A stretch of DNA of 64,000 nucleotides, taken from Chelonobacter sp050613185. Lineage in GTDB: Bacteria; Pseudomonadota; Gammaproteobacteria; Enterobacterales; Pasteurellaceae. A program made the translations under genes and the position numbers. This document shows, piece after piece, positions 6,617 to 15,197 of this stretch. The notes under the pieces are model-generated. The model saw nothing but the letters and a program-made list of their open reading frames with translations. It was not told the DNA's origin and did not search any database. Numbering within the stretch: the stretch's first letter is position 1; the number at the start of each line of letters is the position of its first letter. The stretch covers positions 1,364,001-1,428,000 of the forward strand of contig NZ_CP192511.1 of assembly GCF_050613185.1 (NCBI RefSeq), given 5' to 3'.

Positions 6617-9112
6617 ATGAGTAATTTACTAATCCCACTTCGCACCCCCAAAATTTATGCCTATTCCGACAGCCGTTATCCCAATTGCCTAAAAATTGGC
6701 TACACGGAACGCAACGTGCTTGAGCGTGTGCAAGAGCAATACCCTGTTAGACTGCCAAGCCAAAGCTGGAAAATTGAATTAGATGAAATTGCTATCCGCA
6801 ATGATGGTTCAATGTTCAAAGATTTTGATGTGCACAATTTGCTAAAAAAGCAAGGTATTCGACCACTTGAAGGCGAATGGTTTGAATGTTCGCTTGAGCA
6901 AATTAAAGCAGCGTTGCTAGAAATTAAAACAGGCACTGCTAATCGTGAACAGCGTATTTTTGACTTCGCCATGCGACCGGAGCAGCAAAGTGCGGTAGCA
7001 AAAACGGTAAATTATTTCAAACAATTTCAAAAAGATAAAAATAATCTTGGAAAAACACCGCACTTCTTATGGAATGCTAAAATGCGTTTTGGTAAAACGT
7101 TTGCCGCTTATCAATTAGCTAAACAGATGGGCTGGAAACGGGTATTAGTGCTAACCTTTAAACCTGCGGTGCAAAATGCGTGGCAAGAAGATGTGCAAAA
7201 TCATCTTGATTTTGTTGGGTGGAAATTTGTCACCAACCAAGATGAATGGCAAGCAGGAGCGGATTTTCCACAAATTTGCTTTGGTTCTTTCCAAGATTTT
7301 CTCGGCAAAAATAAAGCAGGAGGGATTAAGCTCAAAAATGAGTGGGTGCATACCATCAACTGGGATTGCATTATTTTTGACGAATATCACTACGGTGCGT
7401 GGCGTGATAAATCCAAAGGTTTATTTGAGCCTGAAGAACAGAGTTCACAAAAACAATGGCAAGCGGAAGCCTCCGAAATGGAAATGGATATGCCCGACTA
7501 TTTTGATGAAGATATTTTGCCGATTACCACCGATCATTATTTGTATTTATCAGGAACACCATTTCGGGCAATTAATTCGGGTGAATTTATTGAAGATCAA
7601 ATTTACAACTGGACATATTCCGATGAACAGCGTGAAAAAAACACTTGGCAAGGGGAAAATAATCCTTATTTAGCCTTGCCTCGAATGATTATGATGACTT
7701 ATCAACTACCTGATGATATTAGAGAAGTTGCCTTGAAAGGGGAATTTAATGAATTCGACTTGAACCAATTTTTTGCCGCAACAGGATTGGACGATACAGC
7801 GAAATTCAAATACGAAAACGAAGTGCAGAAATGGTTGGATTTGATTCGTGGACAGCTGCGTTCCACCACCATTGATAACCTCAAACTCGGTGCTGAAAAA
7901 CCGCCAATGCCGTTTGGCGATAGTCGCTTATTGGCGAATTTATTGCATACCTTTTGGTTTTTACCCAGTGTTTCGGCTTGTTATGCAATGCGAAATTTAT
8001 TGCAACAACGGCAAAATACGTTCTATCAGGATTACGACATTATTGTCGCAGCCGGTCCCGAAGCTGGCATGGGAGCAGAAGCGTTAATTCCGGTGAAAAC
8101 CGCAATGCGTAAACCGTTGAAATCGAAATCCATTACCCTGTCGTGCGGGAAATTAACCACAGGCGTATCGGTCGCCCCGTGGACAGGGATTTTTATGTTG
8201 CGTAATCTCACTTCGCCTGAAACCTATTTCCAAGCGGCTTTCCGTGTGCAAACCCCGTGGGTGTTACGTGGGCATAACCCGAACGATCCGAATAATGAAT
8301 GTATCGTTAAAGAAGATTGCTATGTCTTTGATTTTGCCCCTGACCGAGCTTTACGCCAATTAGCAGATTATTGTGTGCGTTTAAATACAGATGATAAGAA
8401 CCCTGAGAAGAAAGTGGCGGAATTTATCCAGTTCTTGCCTGTACTGGCTTATGATGGTAGTTCAATGCGTCCGATTGATGCCGCTGGAATTTTAGATATG
8501 GCGATGAGCGGCACAACGGCAACTTTGCTTGCTCGGCGTTGGGAAAGTGCATTATTGGTGAATGTGGATAACGATACGCTAAAAAAACTCTGGGCAAATG
8601 AAGAAGCCATGGCAGCACTAATGAGCATTGAAGGTTTCCGTTCGCTTAATCAAGATATTGAAACCATTATCAATAAATCCGACAGTGTGAAAAAGACCAA
8701 GCAAGACGCCAATGAGCGTGATCTCAGCAAAGAAGAGAAAAAACAATTAAACGATGATGAGAAACAAGAACGCAGTTTACGCAAGCAAGTACAAGAAAAA
8801 TTGATTAAATTTGCCACTCGCATTCCGATTTTTATGTATTTAACCGATTATCGTGAATATACTTTGCGTGATGTTATCACTCAACTTGAACCTGAATTAT
8901 TTCACAAAGTGACCGGCTTAACTCAAAAAGATTTCAATTTATTGGTCAGTTTAAATCTCTTTAACAGCGGCATGATGAATGATGCGGTGTATAAATTTAA
9001 ACGCTATGAAGATTCCAGTTTGAGCTATGCCGGCATTGAAAAACACAGTAGTGAACGAATCGGTTTGTATGATACTACGATTAGTTTGCATGAGTATCAG
9101 CGGCAGTTATAA
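6617..9112 (+). CDS. GIY-YIG nuclease-DEYH helicase fusion (restriction-like)
   Basis: 831 residues. Residues about 10-100 form a GIY-YIG-superfamily domain of the T5orf172/MUG113 type: KIYAY, then LKIGYTERNVLERV, then DVHNLL and the acidic EWFE. A superfamily 2 helicase/translocase follows: Walker A MRFGKT near residue 157, motif II DEYH (IIFDEYHYG) near 256, motif III LYLSGTPF, and C-terminal helicase motifs around TTGVSVAPWTG and QAAFRVQTP. A lysine/glutamate-rich coiled region near residues 695-730 precedes the C-terminal domain. The layout resembles a Type III Res translocase but with the nuclease at the N-terminus and of a different fold. I chose ATG 6617 because it abuts the nuclease domain; an upstream in-frame ATG (6530) would translate through a palindromic repeat. 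Likely the restriction subunit partnering the methyltransferase. Confidence 0.8.
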   Translation: MSNLLIPLRTPKIYAYSDSRYPNCLKIGYTERNVLERVQEQYPVRLPSQSWKIELDEIAIRNDGSMFKDFDVHNLLKKQGIRPLEGEWFECSLEQIKAALLEIKTGTANREQRIFDFAMRPEQQSAVAKTVNYFKQFQKDKNNLGKTPHFLWNAKMRFGKTFAAYQLAKQMGWKRVLVLTFKPAVQNAWQEDVQNHLDFVGWKFVTNQDEWQAGADFPQICFGSFQDFLGKNKAGGIKLKNEWVHTINWDCIIFDEYHYGAWRDKSKGLFEPEEQSSQKQWQAEASEMEMDMPDYFDEDILPITTDHYLYLSGTPFRAINSGEFIEDQIYNWTYSDEQREKNTWQGENNPYLALPRMIMMTYQLPDDIREVALKGEFNEFDLNQFFAATGLDDTAKFKYENEVQKWLDLIRGQLRSTTIDNLKLGAEKPPMPFGDSRLLANLLHTFWFLPSVSACYAMRNLLQQRQNTFYQDYDIIVAAGPEAGMGAEALIPVKTAMRKPLKSKSITLSCGKLTTGVSVAPWTGIFMLRNLTSPETYFQAAFRVQTPWVLRGHNPNDPNNECIVKEDCYVFDFAPDRALRQLADYCVRLNTDDKNPEKKVAEFIQFLPVLAYDGSSMRPIDAAGILDMAMSGTTATLLARRWESALLVNVDNDTLKKLWANEEAMAALMSIEGFRSLNQDIETIINKSDSVKKTKQDANERDLSKEEKKQLNDDEKQERSLRKQVQEKLIKFATRIPIFMYLTDYREYTLRDVITQLEPELFHKVTGLTQKDFNLLVSLNLFNSGMMNDAVYKFKRYEDSSLSYAGIEKHSSERIGLYDTTISLHEYQRQL

Positions 9113-9116
9113 CGGA

Positions 9117-9148
9117 GTCATAGAAGATCTTAAGCGATCCTCTATGAC
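9117..9148. terminator. Hairpin ending the RM-like island
   Basis: Inverted repeat GTCATAGAAGATC / GATCCTCTATGAC with a 6-base loop and one mismatch in 13 pairs. It starts five bases after the helicase stop codon and lies between convergent genes. No clear T-run follows, so it could be a terminator or a boundary remnant. Confidence 0.45.
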
Positions 9149-9164
9149 TAATGATTATTATGAC

Positions 9165-10307
9165 TTAAATATCCACCGACTTCCATTCCGGATTGCCTTT
9201 GACCGGCGGCAAATAGGCTAAATGCTGCATATTCTGCGCCCATAAATTGCTTGGAATGCGGTAGTGATCGGCTTTATTCGGATCGATCTCAGTGATAATT
9301 TCCGCTTCGCGTCCGGTGGCGATCAGGGTTGCCAAATCCGGGTTCATCATCACCGCTTTGCCGACGGCGATAAATTCCGCCCAGCCGGTTTGGTAGGCGG
9401 CGAGGATTTGGTCGGCGCTGAACAGGCAACCGACGCCGATCAACGGCATTCTGCCGTTGATGTGCTGGTGCAGCAACTGCATACGCGTCAAGGTGCTGTC
9501 TGCGCCGCGGCGGGCTTTTTTGTAGAAATCCCACAGCGAAACGTGCAGATATTGCAGCGGTTTTTCTAACAATGCGTCAATGAGTGCAAAGGTGTCTTGC
9601 ATGGTTAAGCCGTTTTCGCCCGGTTCTTCCGGCGAGAAGCGGTAGCCGACGATAAAATCATTGCGTCCAGACCGCACTTTGACCGCATTCACCGCGTCGA
9701 CCACTGCCAGCGGGAAACGCAAACGGTTTGCTAACGAGCCGCCCCATTGATCTTGGCGACGGTTGGTTGCCGCCGAGAAAAATTGTTGGATCAAATAGTT
9801 ATTCGCACCGTGAATTTCCACTCCGTCAAAACCGGCTTGAATCGCAAGATCGGCAGCATTGGCAAACGCGCGGATTAAGGCTTCGATTTCCTGTTCGCTC
9901 AACGCACGGGCTTGGCGTTCCGGATTTGCCGACGGCGCAACCACATCCGCCGTGCCAATCAGATCTTTGATTGTTAATTGACCACCGTGATGAATTTGCA
10001 AAATCGCTTTCGCGCCCTGTGTTTGAATGGTCTGTGCCACGGTTTTTAAACTGGCTAAATCGGAGTTGGAGATGGCATGCGGCTGTCCGGGAAAGGCTTT
10101 GCCTTCTGCCGAAACGAGGGTGGCGGCGGTGATAAACAGTCCGAAATCTTGCGCGCGATCTTGTAAAAAGGCGAGTTCTTCTGCACTGGCGCTGCCGTCA
10201 GGATTGGCGGCGTAGTGGGTCATTGGCGCAACGGTCAGACGATTTTTGATTTCCACGCCGTTATTCAGGGTGTAAGGTTGAAAAAGAGGGGCGTATTTCG
10301 GGTTCAT
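9165..10307 (-). CDS. Old Yellow Enzyme family NADH:flavin oxidoreductase
   Basis: 380-residue FMN-dependent oxidoreductase with a TIM-barrel fold. Visible features are the N-terminal PYTLNNGVEIKNRLTVAPMT, the flavin/substrate segment QIHHGGQ, and GVEIHGANNYLIQQFFS. The C-terminal part (GVGCLFSADQ, VGKAVMMNPDL) is the phosphate-binding end of the barrel. There is no C-terminal FeS or second flavin domain, so it resembles the short YqjM/NamA-like ene-reductases, which reduce activated C=C bonds using NAD(P)H. The physiological substrate is unknown. Start ATG 10307 follows AAAGGT; a longer in-frame start at 10376 adds an unrelated stretch. Confidence 0.85.
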   Translation of the reverse strand: MNPKYAPLFQPYTLNNGVEIKNRLTVAPMTHYAANPDGSASAEELAFLQDRAQDFGLFITAATLVSAEGKAFPGQPHAISNSDLASLKTVAQTIQTQGAKAILQIHHGGQLTIKDLIGTADVVAPSANPERQARALSEQEIEALIRAFANAADLAIQAGFDGVEIHGANNYLIQQFFSAATNRRQDQWGGSLANRLRFPLAVVDAVNAVKVRSGRNDFIVGYRFSPEEPGENGLTMQDTFALIDALLEKPLQYLHVSLWDFYKKARRGADSTLTRMQLLHQHINGRMPLIGVGCLFSADQILAAYQTGWAEFIAVGKAVMMNPDLATLIATGREAEIITEIDPNKADHYRIPSNLWAQNMQHLAYLPPVKGNPEWKSVDI

Positions 10308-10402
10308 TTGAATACCTTTTGAATTAATGATATGTTCATTGTTACAATGAAATAAGGTCAGATTGAACAATTTCAATCTTAATTTACAATCAAGGAAGAA
10401 AA

Positions 10403-10834
10403 ATGTCTTTTATCGAACGTCTTTTTCATGCCGTCTTATTCGAAGTGTTTGCGGTGCTGTTTTCGGTCGGGCTGTTATTGCTGTTTACCCAACATCAGGT
10501 CGGCGCGCTGTCGAGCACGGTTATTGCGATTTCTTTGATGGCAATGGTGTGGAATTTTGTGTTTAACTGGGGCTTTGACCGGGTATTTACCGGTGAAAAA
10601 GTGTTACGCAGCGCCAAAGTGCGGTTGCTGCATGCCATTTTATTTGAAGGCGGTTTATTGCTGTGTACCATTCCGCTGGTGGCGTATTTACTGCAAATCA
10701 GTTTTTATCAAGCCTTTATTATGGATTTGGGGCTGACGATTTTTATTCTGATTTATACCATTATTTATAACTGGAGCTATGACCATATTCGTGCGCTGTT
10801 AGTGAAAAAACGCATAGTCGCAACAGCAGTTTAA
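10403..10834 (+). CDS. PACE-family multidrug/biocide efflux transporter
   Basis: 143 residues made of two tandem bacterial-transmembrane-pair repeats, giving four membrane segments. The first begins FIERLFHAVLFEVFAV, with a membrane-embedded glutamate. The second begins RLLHAILFEGGLLL, with matching glutamate. Each repeat ends with an N-W motif (FNWGFDRVF and YNWSYDHI). This is the AceI/PACE proton-driven efflux family, whose members export cationic compounds such as chlorhexidine or short-chain diamines. It is divergent from the oxidoreductase. The start has a good site (AAGGAAGAAAAATG). Confidence 0.85.
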   Translation: MSFIERLFHAVLFEVFAVLFSVGLLLLFTQHQVGALSSTVIAISLMAMVWNFVFNWGFDRVFTGEKVLRSAKVRLLHAILFEGGLLLCTIPLVAYLLQISFYQAFIMDLGLTIFILIYTIIYNWSYDHIRALLVKKRIVATAV

Positions 10835-10843
10835 GCAAGCCAT

Positions 10844-10872
10844 ACCGCACTTTTGATTATGCAAAGTGCGGT
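10844..10872 (+). terminator. Inverted uptake-sequence pair acting as terminator
   Basis: ACCGCACTT and AAGTGCGGT in inverted orientation with an 11-base loop, ten bases past the PACE stop codon. Such uptake-sequence pairs form the stems of many Pasteurellaceae terminators. Confidence 0.55.
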
Positions 10873-10893
10873 TTGTATCAATAGCAAGCAACA

Positions 10894-10920
10894 AAAAACC
10901 CGATGCAAGATCGGGTTTTT
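10894..10920. terminator. Bidirectional Rho-independent terminator
   Basis: Stem AAAAACCCGA / TCGGGTTTTT with a 7-base loop, flanked by A and T runs, between the convergent PACE transporter and rplI. Confidence 0.85.
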
Positions 10921-10945
10921 AGGCTTTGTCTTAGAATAAACCGAA

Positions 10946-11395
10946 TTATTCAGCAACAACAATCACATTTAATGAAGCGAATACTTCACCGTGTAATTGG
11001 AAACGAACTTCGTGTTCGCCAGTGGTACGCAATGGACCTTCTGACAAACGCACTTCGCTTTTTTCAATTTTAACGCCAGCCGCAGTAACCGCGTCTGCTA
11101 CATCGCGCGTGGTGATAGAACCGAACAGGCGGCCTTCGTCACCGGCTTTAGAAGTGATGGTCACAGAACCGAGGGCTTCCAGACGCTCTGCGCGATCTAA
11201 AGCCGCAACCAATTCTTTGGCGACTTTTTCTTCCAATTCAGCACGACGTGCTTCGAAAAGTTCGATGTTCGCTTTGGTTGCCATAACCGCTTTCCCTTGC
11301 GGGATTAAGAAGTTACGTGCGAAACCGGCTTTAACATTCACTTGGTCACCAACGTTACCCAAGTGAACAATTTTATCTAAAAGAATAATTTGCAT
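10946..11395 (-). CDS. rplI: 50S ribosomal protein L9
   Basis: 149 residues, the family's standard length. The N-terminal globular domain begins MQIILLDKIVHLGNVGDQV and includes the rRNA-binding GFARNFLIPQGKA. A long connecting helix (residues about 42-75) leads to the C-terminal domain with the LFGSITTRDVADA segment. It binds 23S rRNA near the L1 stalk. It is last in the rpsF-priB-rpsR-rplI operon, 18 bases after rpsR. Confidence 0.97.
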   Translation of the reverse strand: MQIILLDKIVHLGNVGDQVNVKAGFARNFLIPQGKAVMATKANIELFEARRAELEEKVAKELVAALDRAERLEALGSVTITSKAGDEGRLFGSITTRDVADAVTAAGVKIEKSEVRLSEGPLRTTGEHEVRFQLHGEVFASLNVIVVAE

Positions 11396-11413
11396 TACCG
11401 TATCCTCTCTTAA

Positions 11414-11641
11414 TTACTGATGGTTGTCAGTGTACGGTAACAACGCTAAGTAGCGGGCGCGTTTGATTGCGCGTGCCAATTGACGTTGGTACTTCGCACG
11501 AGTACCGGTAATACGGCTTGGAACAATTTTGCCGCTCTCTGTAATGTAGTTCTTTAACGTGGCGATATCTTTGTAATCGATTTCAACTACGTTTTCCGCT
11601 GTAAAACGGCAGAACTTACGACGACGGAAATAACGTGCCAT
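11414..11641 (-). CDS. rpsR: 30S ribosomal protein S18
   Basis: 75 residues, beginning MARYFRRRKFCRF and including the S18 signature region (DIATLKNYITESGKIVPSRITGT) and the basic C-terminus (RQLARAIKRARYLALLPY). It forms a heterodimer with S6 on the 30S platform. Encoded 12 bases after priB in the same operon. Confidence 0.97.
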   Translation of the reverse strand: MARYFRRRKFCRFTAENVVEIDYKDIATLKNYITESGKIVPSRITGTRAKYQRQLARAIKRARYLALLPYTDNHQ

Positions 11642-11653
11642 GGGGCTAGTCTC

Positions 11654-11980
11654 CTAATCTATAAATTCGATATGCTCGGCGTGCAACACTAACTGATTGA
11701 GTCCGTTAGCACTTTTGTGGGTGGTGATAAAACCTGCCACAAAAAGGTTGCTGCCGACCGTAATGCTTTGAGTTTGTTTAATTAATTGATCGCCACTGAG
11801 TGATACTGCGATAGCGCACCATGCTTGTCGGGCTAAGCCGACTTCGGTTTGTTGCGAACGGTGTTCCAACATAAACCGGCAGTGCTCAATGCCACTCGGG
11901 CTTTTGCTTCGTCTCGGGTGGGAAATCACATTTCCTGTCAGCGAGAGACGATTTTCAATCGTTAAATTACTCTTCAGCAT
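11654..11980 (-). CDS. priB: Primosomal replication protein N (PriB)
   Basis: 108-residue single-stranded-DNA-binding OB-fold protein of the replication-restart primosome, recruited by PriA to stalled forks. It shows NRLSLTGNVISHP and the beta-strand pattern CRFMLEHRSQQTE. I chose ATG 11980 (MLKSNLTIENR); the start overlaps the end of rpsF by 14 bases (ATGCTGAAGAGTAA), consistent with translational coupling. A longer reading from 12001 would overlap rpsF further and adds nothing conserved. Confidence 0.9.
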   Translation of the reverse strand: MLKSNLTIENRLSLTGNVISHPRRSKSPSGIEHCRFMLEHRSQQTEVGLARQAWCAIAVSLSGDQLIKQTQSITVGSNLFVAGFITTHKSANGLNQLVLHAEHIEFID

Positions 11981-12344
11981 CCTCATAATCGTTGTTTTCA
12001 ACTTCAGCGGAAGCGCGACGTTCGTCTTTCGCTTTCACCATTGGGGACGCTTCTGTTACGGCGTGCTTAGTGCGCATAATTGCGTTACGCAGAACGGCGT
12101 CGTTGTAACGGAAAGTAGTTTCTAGCTCGTCGATTACTTCTTGCGGTGCTTCTACATTCATTAGCACATAGTGTGCTTTATGTAGTTTGTTGATTGGGTA
12201 AGCCAATTGACGACGGCCCCAATCTTCTAGGCGATGAATCTGACCACCTGCTTCTTTAACAGAACCGGTGTAGCGCTCGATCATGCCTGGTACTTGTTCG
12301 CTTTGGTCCGGATGAACCATAAAAACGATTTCGTAGTGACGCAT
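11967..12344 (-). CDS. rpsF: 30S ribosomal protein S6
   Basis: 125 residues. Standard S6 start MRHYEIVFMVHPDQSEQVP, the conserved EDWGRRQLAYPINK segment, and an acidic C-terminal tail (ENNDYEDAEE) as in enterobacterial S6, where RimK adds glutamates. It partners S18 on the 30S platform. First gene of the operon, with a GGAGCAG site upstream. Confidence 0.97.
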   Translation of the reverse strand: MRHYEIVFMVHPDQSEQVPGMIERYTGSVKEAGGQIHRLEDWGRRQLAYPINKLHKAHYVLMNVEAPQEVIDELETTFRYNDAVLRNAIMRTKHAVTEASPMVKAKDERRASAEVENNDYEDAEE

Positions 12345-12370
12345 TACTGCTGCTCCTTACGGGTTAATCA

Positions 12371-12407
12371 GCCTCCGACGATAGACCAGTCACCAATCTG
12401 CGGAAGC
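12371..12407 (-). promoter_or_regulatory. Structured rpsF leader (candidate S6:S18 autoregulatory element)
   Basis: In the transcript, GCTTCCG and CGGAGGC can pair (one G-U) around a 23-base loop, 26 bases upstream of the rpsF start codon. rpsF leaders in many bacteria carry an S6:S18-binding hairpin with a conserved CCG; the CCG here fits, but I could not test the full motif. Confidence 0.35.
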
Positions 12408-12544
12408 AAGGAACGAAAATGGAATGTGACTGTAAGGCGCAAAATTATAGCGGGATTCGAAGTGCGGTACAAGGATTATTTGGATTATTTTTAAGCGGCT
12501 TATGCGGAAGGGAAGTATCCAAAAAATCTCGGCATAAGAAAGCA

Positions 12545-12570
12545 AAAGTGCGGTTGGGAAACCGCACTTT
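12545..12570 (-). terminator. Inverted uptake-sequence terminator after fabF
   Basis: AAAGTGCGGTT / AACCGCACTTT with a short loop, 23 bases beyond the fabF stop codon. It closes the fab cluster. Confidence 0.65.
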
Positions 12571-12592
12571 AGAGTTGATTCGGCTCAGGCAA

Positions 12593-13831
12593 TTAGATTT
12601 TTTTGAAAATCAGCGAGCCGTTGGTGCCGCCGAAACCGAAGGAATTACATAACGCATAGTCCAATTCGGCTTTGCGCGCGGTATTCGGCACGAGATCCAA
12701 GGTGACATTCGGATCTTGATTGTCTAAGTTGATGGTAGGCGGCACGATTTGATCGCGCAGGGCTAATACGGTGAAAATCGCTTCCACCGCACCGGCCGCA
12801 CCCAATAAGTGCCCGGTCATCGACTTGGTGGAGCTGACCAAAATGCGGTCTTTGTTTGCCGCAAATACGCTGCTGATCGCCGTCGCTTCGGCAACATCGC
12901 CTGCCGGGGTTGACGTGCCGTGTGCATTGACATAGCCCACTTGTTGCGGTTCGATTTGTGCGTCACGCACCGCATTGCTCATCGCCAAGGCGGCACCTGC
13001 GCCGTCTTCCGGCGGCGAAGTCATATGATAGCCGTCGCCGCTCATGCCGAAACCGACCAGTTCCGCATAGATTTTCGCCCCGCGGGCTTTGGCGTGTTCG
13101 TATTCTTCCAACACCATCACCCCCGCACCGTCGCCCAGCACAAAACCGTCGCGATCCACGTCCCAAGGGCGGCTTGCCGCTTGCGGATTATCGTTGCGGG
13201 TGGATAATGCGCGCGCCGCGCCGAAACCGGCAATACCTAACGAAGTGCTGGCTTTTTCCGCACCGCCGGCGATCATCACATCGGCATCGCCGTAAGCAAT
13301 AATACGTGCCGCATGACCGATATTGTGCACCCCGGTGGTGCAAGCGGTGGCGATGGTGATATTCGGACCGTGTAATTTATAATTGATTGATAGGTGTCCG
13401 GCAATCATATTAACAATGGTGGACGGCACAAAGAACGGGCTGACTTTACGCGGACCGCCCGCAATCAGAGCAGTATGGTTCTCTTCGATTAAACCCAGCC
13501 CGCCGATACCGGAGCCGATAGCCACCCCGATACGTTGGGCATTTTGTTCGGTAACTTCCAAGCCGGAATCTTGAATGGCTTGCATACCGGCAGCGATACC
13601 GTATTGGATAAACAAATCCATTTTTTTGGTATCTTTGCGCGAGATATATTCTTCGCTGTTGAAGTTTTTGACTTGACCGGCAAATTTGGTGGTGTGGTTT
13701 GATGTATCGAAATTTTCGATCAGATTGATTCCGCTCTTGCCTGCCAACAAGTTTTGCCAGGTTGAATTAACATCATTACCAAGCGGTGATAACATTCCTA
13801 AGCCTGTTACAACGACGCGACGTTTTGACAT
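12593..13831 (-). CDS. fabF: 3-oxoacyl-ACP synthase II
   Basis: 412-residue elongating ketoacyl synthase that condenses malonyl-ACP with acyl-ACP, including the temperature-responsive C16:1 to C18:1 step. The thiolase-fold catalytic triad is visible: the cysteine in ATACTTGVHNIG near residue 163, and the histidines in NAHGTSTPAGD and MTGHLLGAAGAVEA. The N-terminus MSKRRVVVTGLGMLSPLG is typical. Last gene of the fatty-acid cluster, separated from acpP by a terminator-like hairpin. Confidence 0.96.
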   Translation of the reverse strand: MSKRRVVVTGLGMLSPLGNDVNSTWQNLLAGKSGINLIENFDTSNHTTKFAGQVKNFNSEEYISRKDTKKMDLFIQYGIAAGMQAIQDSGLEVTEQNAQRIGVAIGSGIGGLGLIEENHTALIAGGPRKVSPFFVPSTIVNMIAGHLSINYKLHGPNITIATACTTGVHNIGHAARIIAYGDADVMIAGGAEKASTSLGIAGFGAARALSTRNDNPQAASRPWDVDRDGFVLGDGAGVMVLEEYEHAKARGAKIYAELVGFGMSGDGYHMTSPPEDGAGAALAMSNAVRDAQIEPQQVGYVNAHGTSTPAGDVAEATAISSVFAANKDRILVSSTKSMTGHLLGAAGAVEAIFTVLALRDQIVPPTINLDNQDPNVTLDLVPNTARKAELDYALCNSFGFGGTNGSLIFKKI

Positions 13832-13886
13832 GAATATGCTCCGAGTGGGAGGTTGAAAATAGAATTTGTATAACTGACTGACAAAA

Positions 13887-13912
13887 TTTAGGCGGTCTGA
13901 GAACCGCCTAAA
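13887..13912 (-). terminator. Terminator/attenuator hairpin between acpP and fabF
   Basis: TTTAGGCGGT / ACCGCCTAAA with a 6-base loop, ten bases after the acpP stop, followed on the minus strand by TTTTGT. It probably reduces read-through so that acpP can be expressed more highly than fabF. Confidence 0.7.
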
Positions 13913-13921
13913 TCCAGAAGA

Positions 13922-14152
13922 TTATTGATTATTTTGAACGTAATCAATTGCAGACTGAACAGTTGTGATTTTTTCAGCTTCTTCGTCAGGAATTTCGATG
14001 TCGAATTCTTCTTCCAAAGCCATTACCAGTTCAACTGTATCTAAAGAGTCAGCACCCAAATCTTCAACGAATGAAGCTTCGGATTTTACTTCGTCTTCTT
14101 TAACGCCTAATTGTTCAACAATGATTTTTTTTACGCGTTCTTCAATACTCAT
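13922..14152 (-). CDS. acpP: Acyl carrier protein
   Basis: 76 residues, very acidic, four-helix ACP. The phosphopantetheine attachment serine is in GADSLDTVEL (Ser36). It carries growing acyl chains between the Fab enzymes encoded around it. The start is preceded by AGGAAATTTAAAAATG-type spacing. The 290 bases upstream (14153-14442) hold no gene; they probably contain the strong acpP promoter. Confidence 0.97.
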   Translation of the reverse strand: MSIEERVKKIIVEQLGVKEDEVKSEASFVEDLGADSLDTVELVMALEEEFDIEIPDEEAEKITTVQSAIDYVQNNQ

Positions 14153-14399
14153 TTTTAAATTTCCTATGTTTTAAATTTCGCCACAGCGAGAGGTGAATAA
14201 GGTATGTATTGTTTAAACGACGGCAATAACCGTAACAGATGTTGATCCATCAACAAGGCTTTGCTTAAGGCAACACATACTATGACAAAATTTGGCTATA
14301 TTCTTGTTTCTTGGGAAAGTCTATAACCAAGATTGTATACCGTCGCAGATTTTACCATTAACCGAGAGGCGTTGTCATGCATTTATCTTCATTTGTCCG

Positions 14400-14419
14400 A
14401 TTTTGCTACAGCGCAAAAT
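14400..14419 (-). terminator. Weak hairpin after fabG
   Basis: ATTTTGC / GCAAAAT with a 6-base loop, 24 bases past the fabG stop in the fabG-acpP intergenic region. The stem is short and there is no strong T-run, so it may be an attenuator at most. Confidence 0.35.
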
Positions 14420-14442
14420 GAAATAGACGCACGCCAATCGGA

Positions 14443-15171
14443 TCAGTTCATGTAAAGTCCGCCGTTAACATGCAATGTGGTGCCGGTCACATAACCCGCA
14501 TCTTCCGAAGCAAGGAAAGCCACCGCTTTGGCAATATCTTTCGCTTCGCCCAGTTTGCCGGCAGGCACATTGACTAAAATACTCTGTTTTTGTTCTTCGG
14601 TGAGCGCATGGGTCATATCGGTGGCAATAAAGCCCGGCGCCACCACATTGACGGTGATACCGCGCGAGGCGACTTCTTGCGCCAAGGCTTTGGAGAAACC
14701 GATTACACCGGCCTTAGCCGCACAGTAGTTGGTTTGTCCCGGATTGCCGGAAGAGCCGACCACCGAGCCGATATTGATGATACGCCCGTAGCGTTTTTTC
14801 ATCATGCTGCGCAGCATGGCTTTTGACAGGTGGAAAATGGAGGTCAGGTTGGTATCGATAATATCGTTCCATTCTTCTTCTTTCATGCGCATTAACAGGT
14901 TGTCACGGGTAATGCCGGCATTATTGACCAAAATATCAATCTCGCCGAATTCGGCTTTGATTTGCGCCAAGGTTTGATCGATTGAGGCGGTGTCGGCGAC
15001 ATTCAGCACCAATCCCTTGCCGTTTTCGCCCAAATAAGCAGAAATGGCTTGTGCCCCGGCTTCGCTGGTGGCGGTGCCGATCACGGTTGCGCCTTTGGCG
15101 GCCAATTCTTCTGCGATGGCTTTGCCGATGCCGCGGCTGGCACCGGTTACTAATGCGATTTTACCTTGCAT
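14443..15171 (-). CDS. fabG: 3-oxoacyl-ACP reductase
   Basis: 242-residue short-chain dehydrogenase that reduces 3-oxoacyl-ACP with NADPH. The Rossmann motif TGASRGIG is at residues about 10-17, NNAG is near residue 88, and the catalytic serine and YxxxK lie in IGSVVGSSGNPGQTNYCAAKAG. A strong site (AAGGAGAACCTATG) marks the start. 26 bases downstream of fabD. Confidence 0.97.
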   Translation of the reverse strand: MQGKIALVTGASRGIGKAIAEELAAKGATVIGTATSEAGAQAISAYLGENGKGLVLNVADTASIDQTLAQIKAEFGEIDILVNNAGITRDNLLMRMKEEEWNDIIDTNLTSIFHLSKAMLRSMMKKRYGRIINIGSVVGSSGNPGQTNYCAAKAGVIGFSKALAQEVASRGITVNVVAPGFIATDMTHALTEEQKQSILVNVPAGKLGEAKDIAKAVAFLASEDAGYVTGTTLHVNGGLYMN

Positions 15172-15197
15172 AGGTTCTCCTTTTTTGAATAGTCAGA

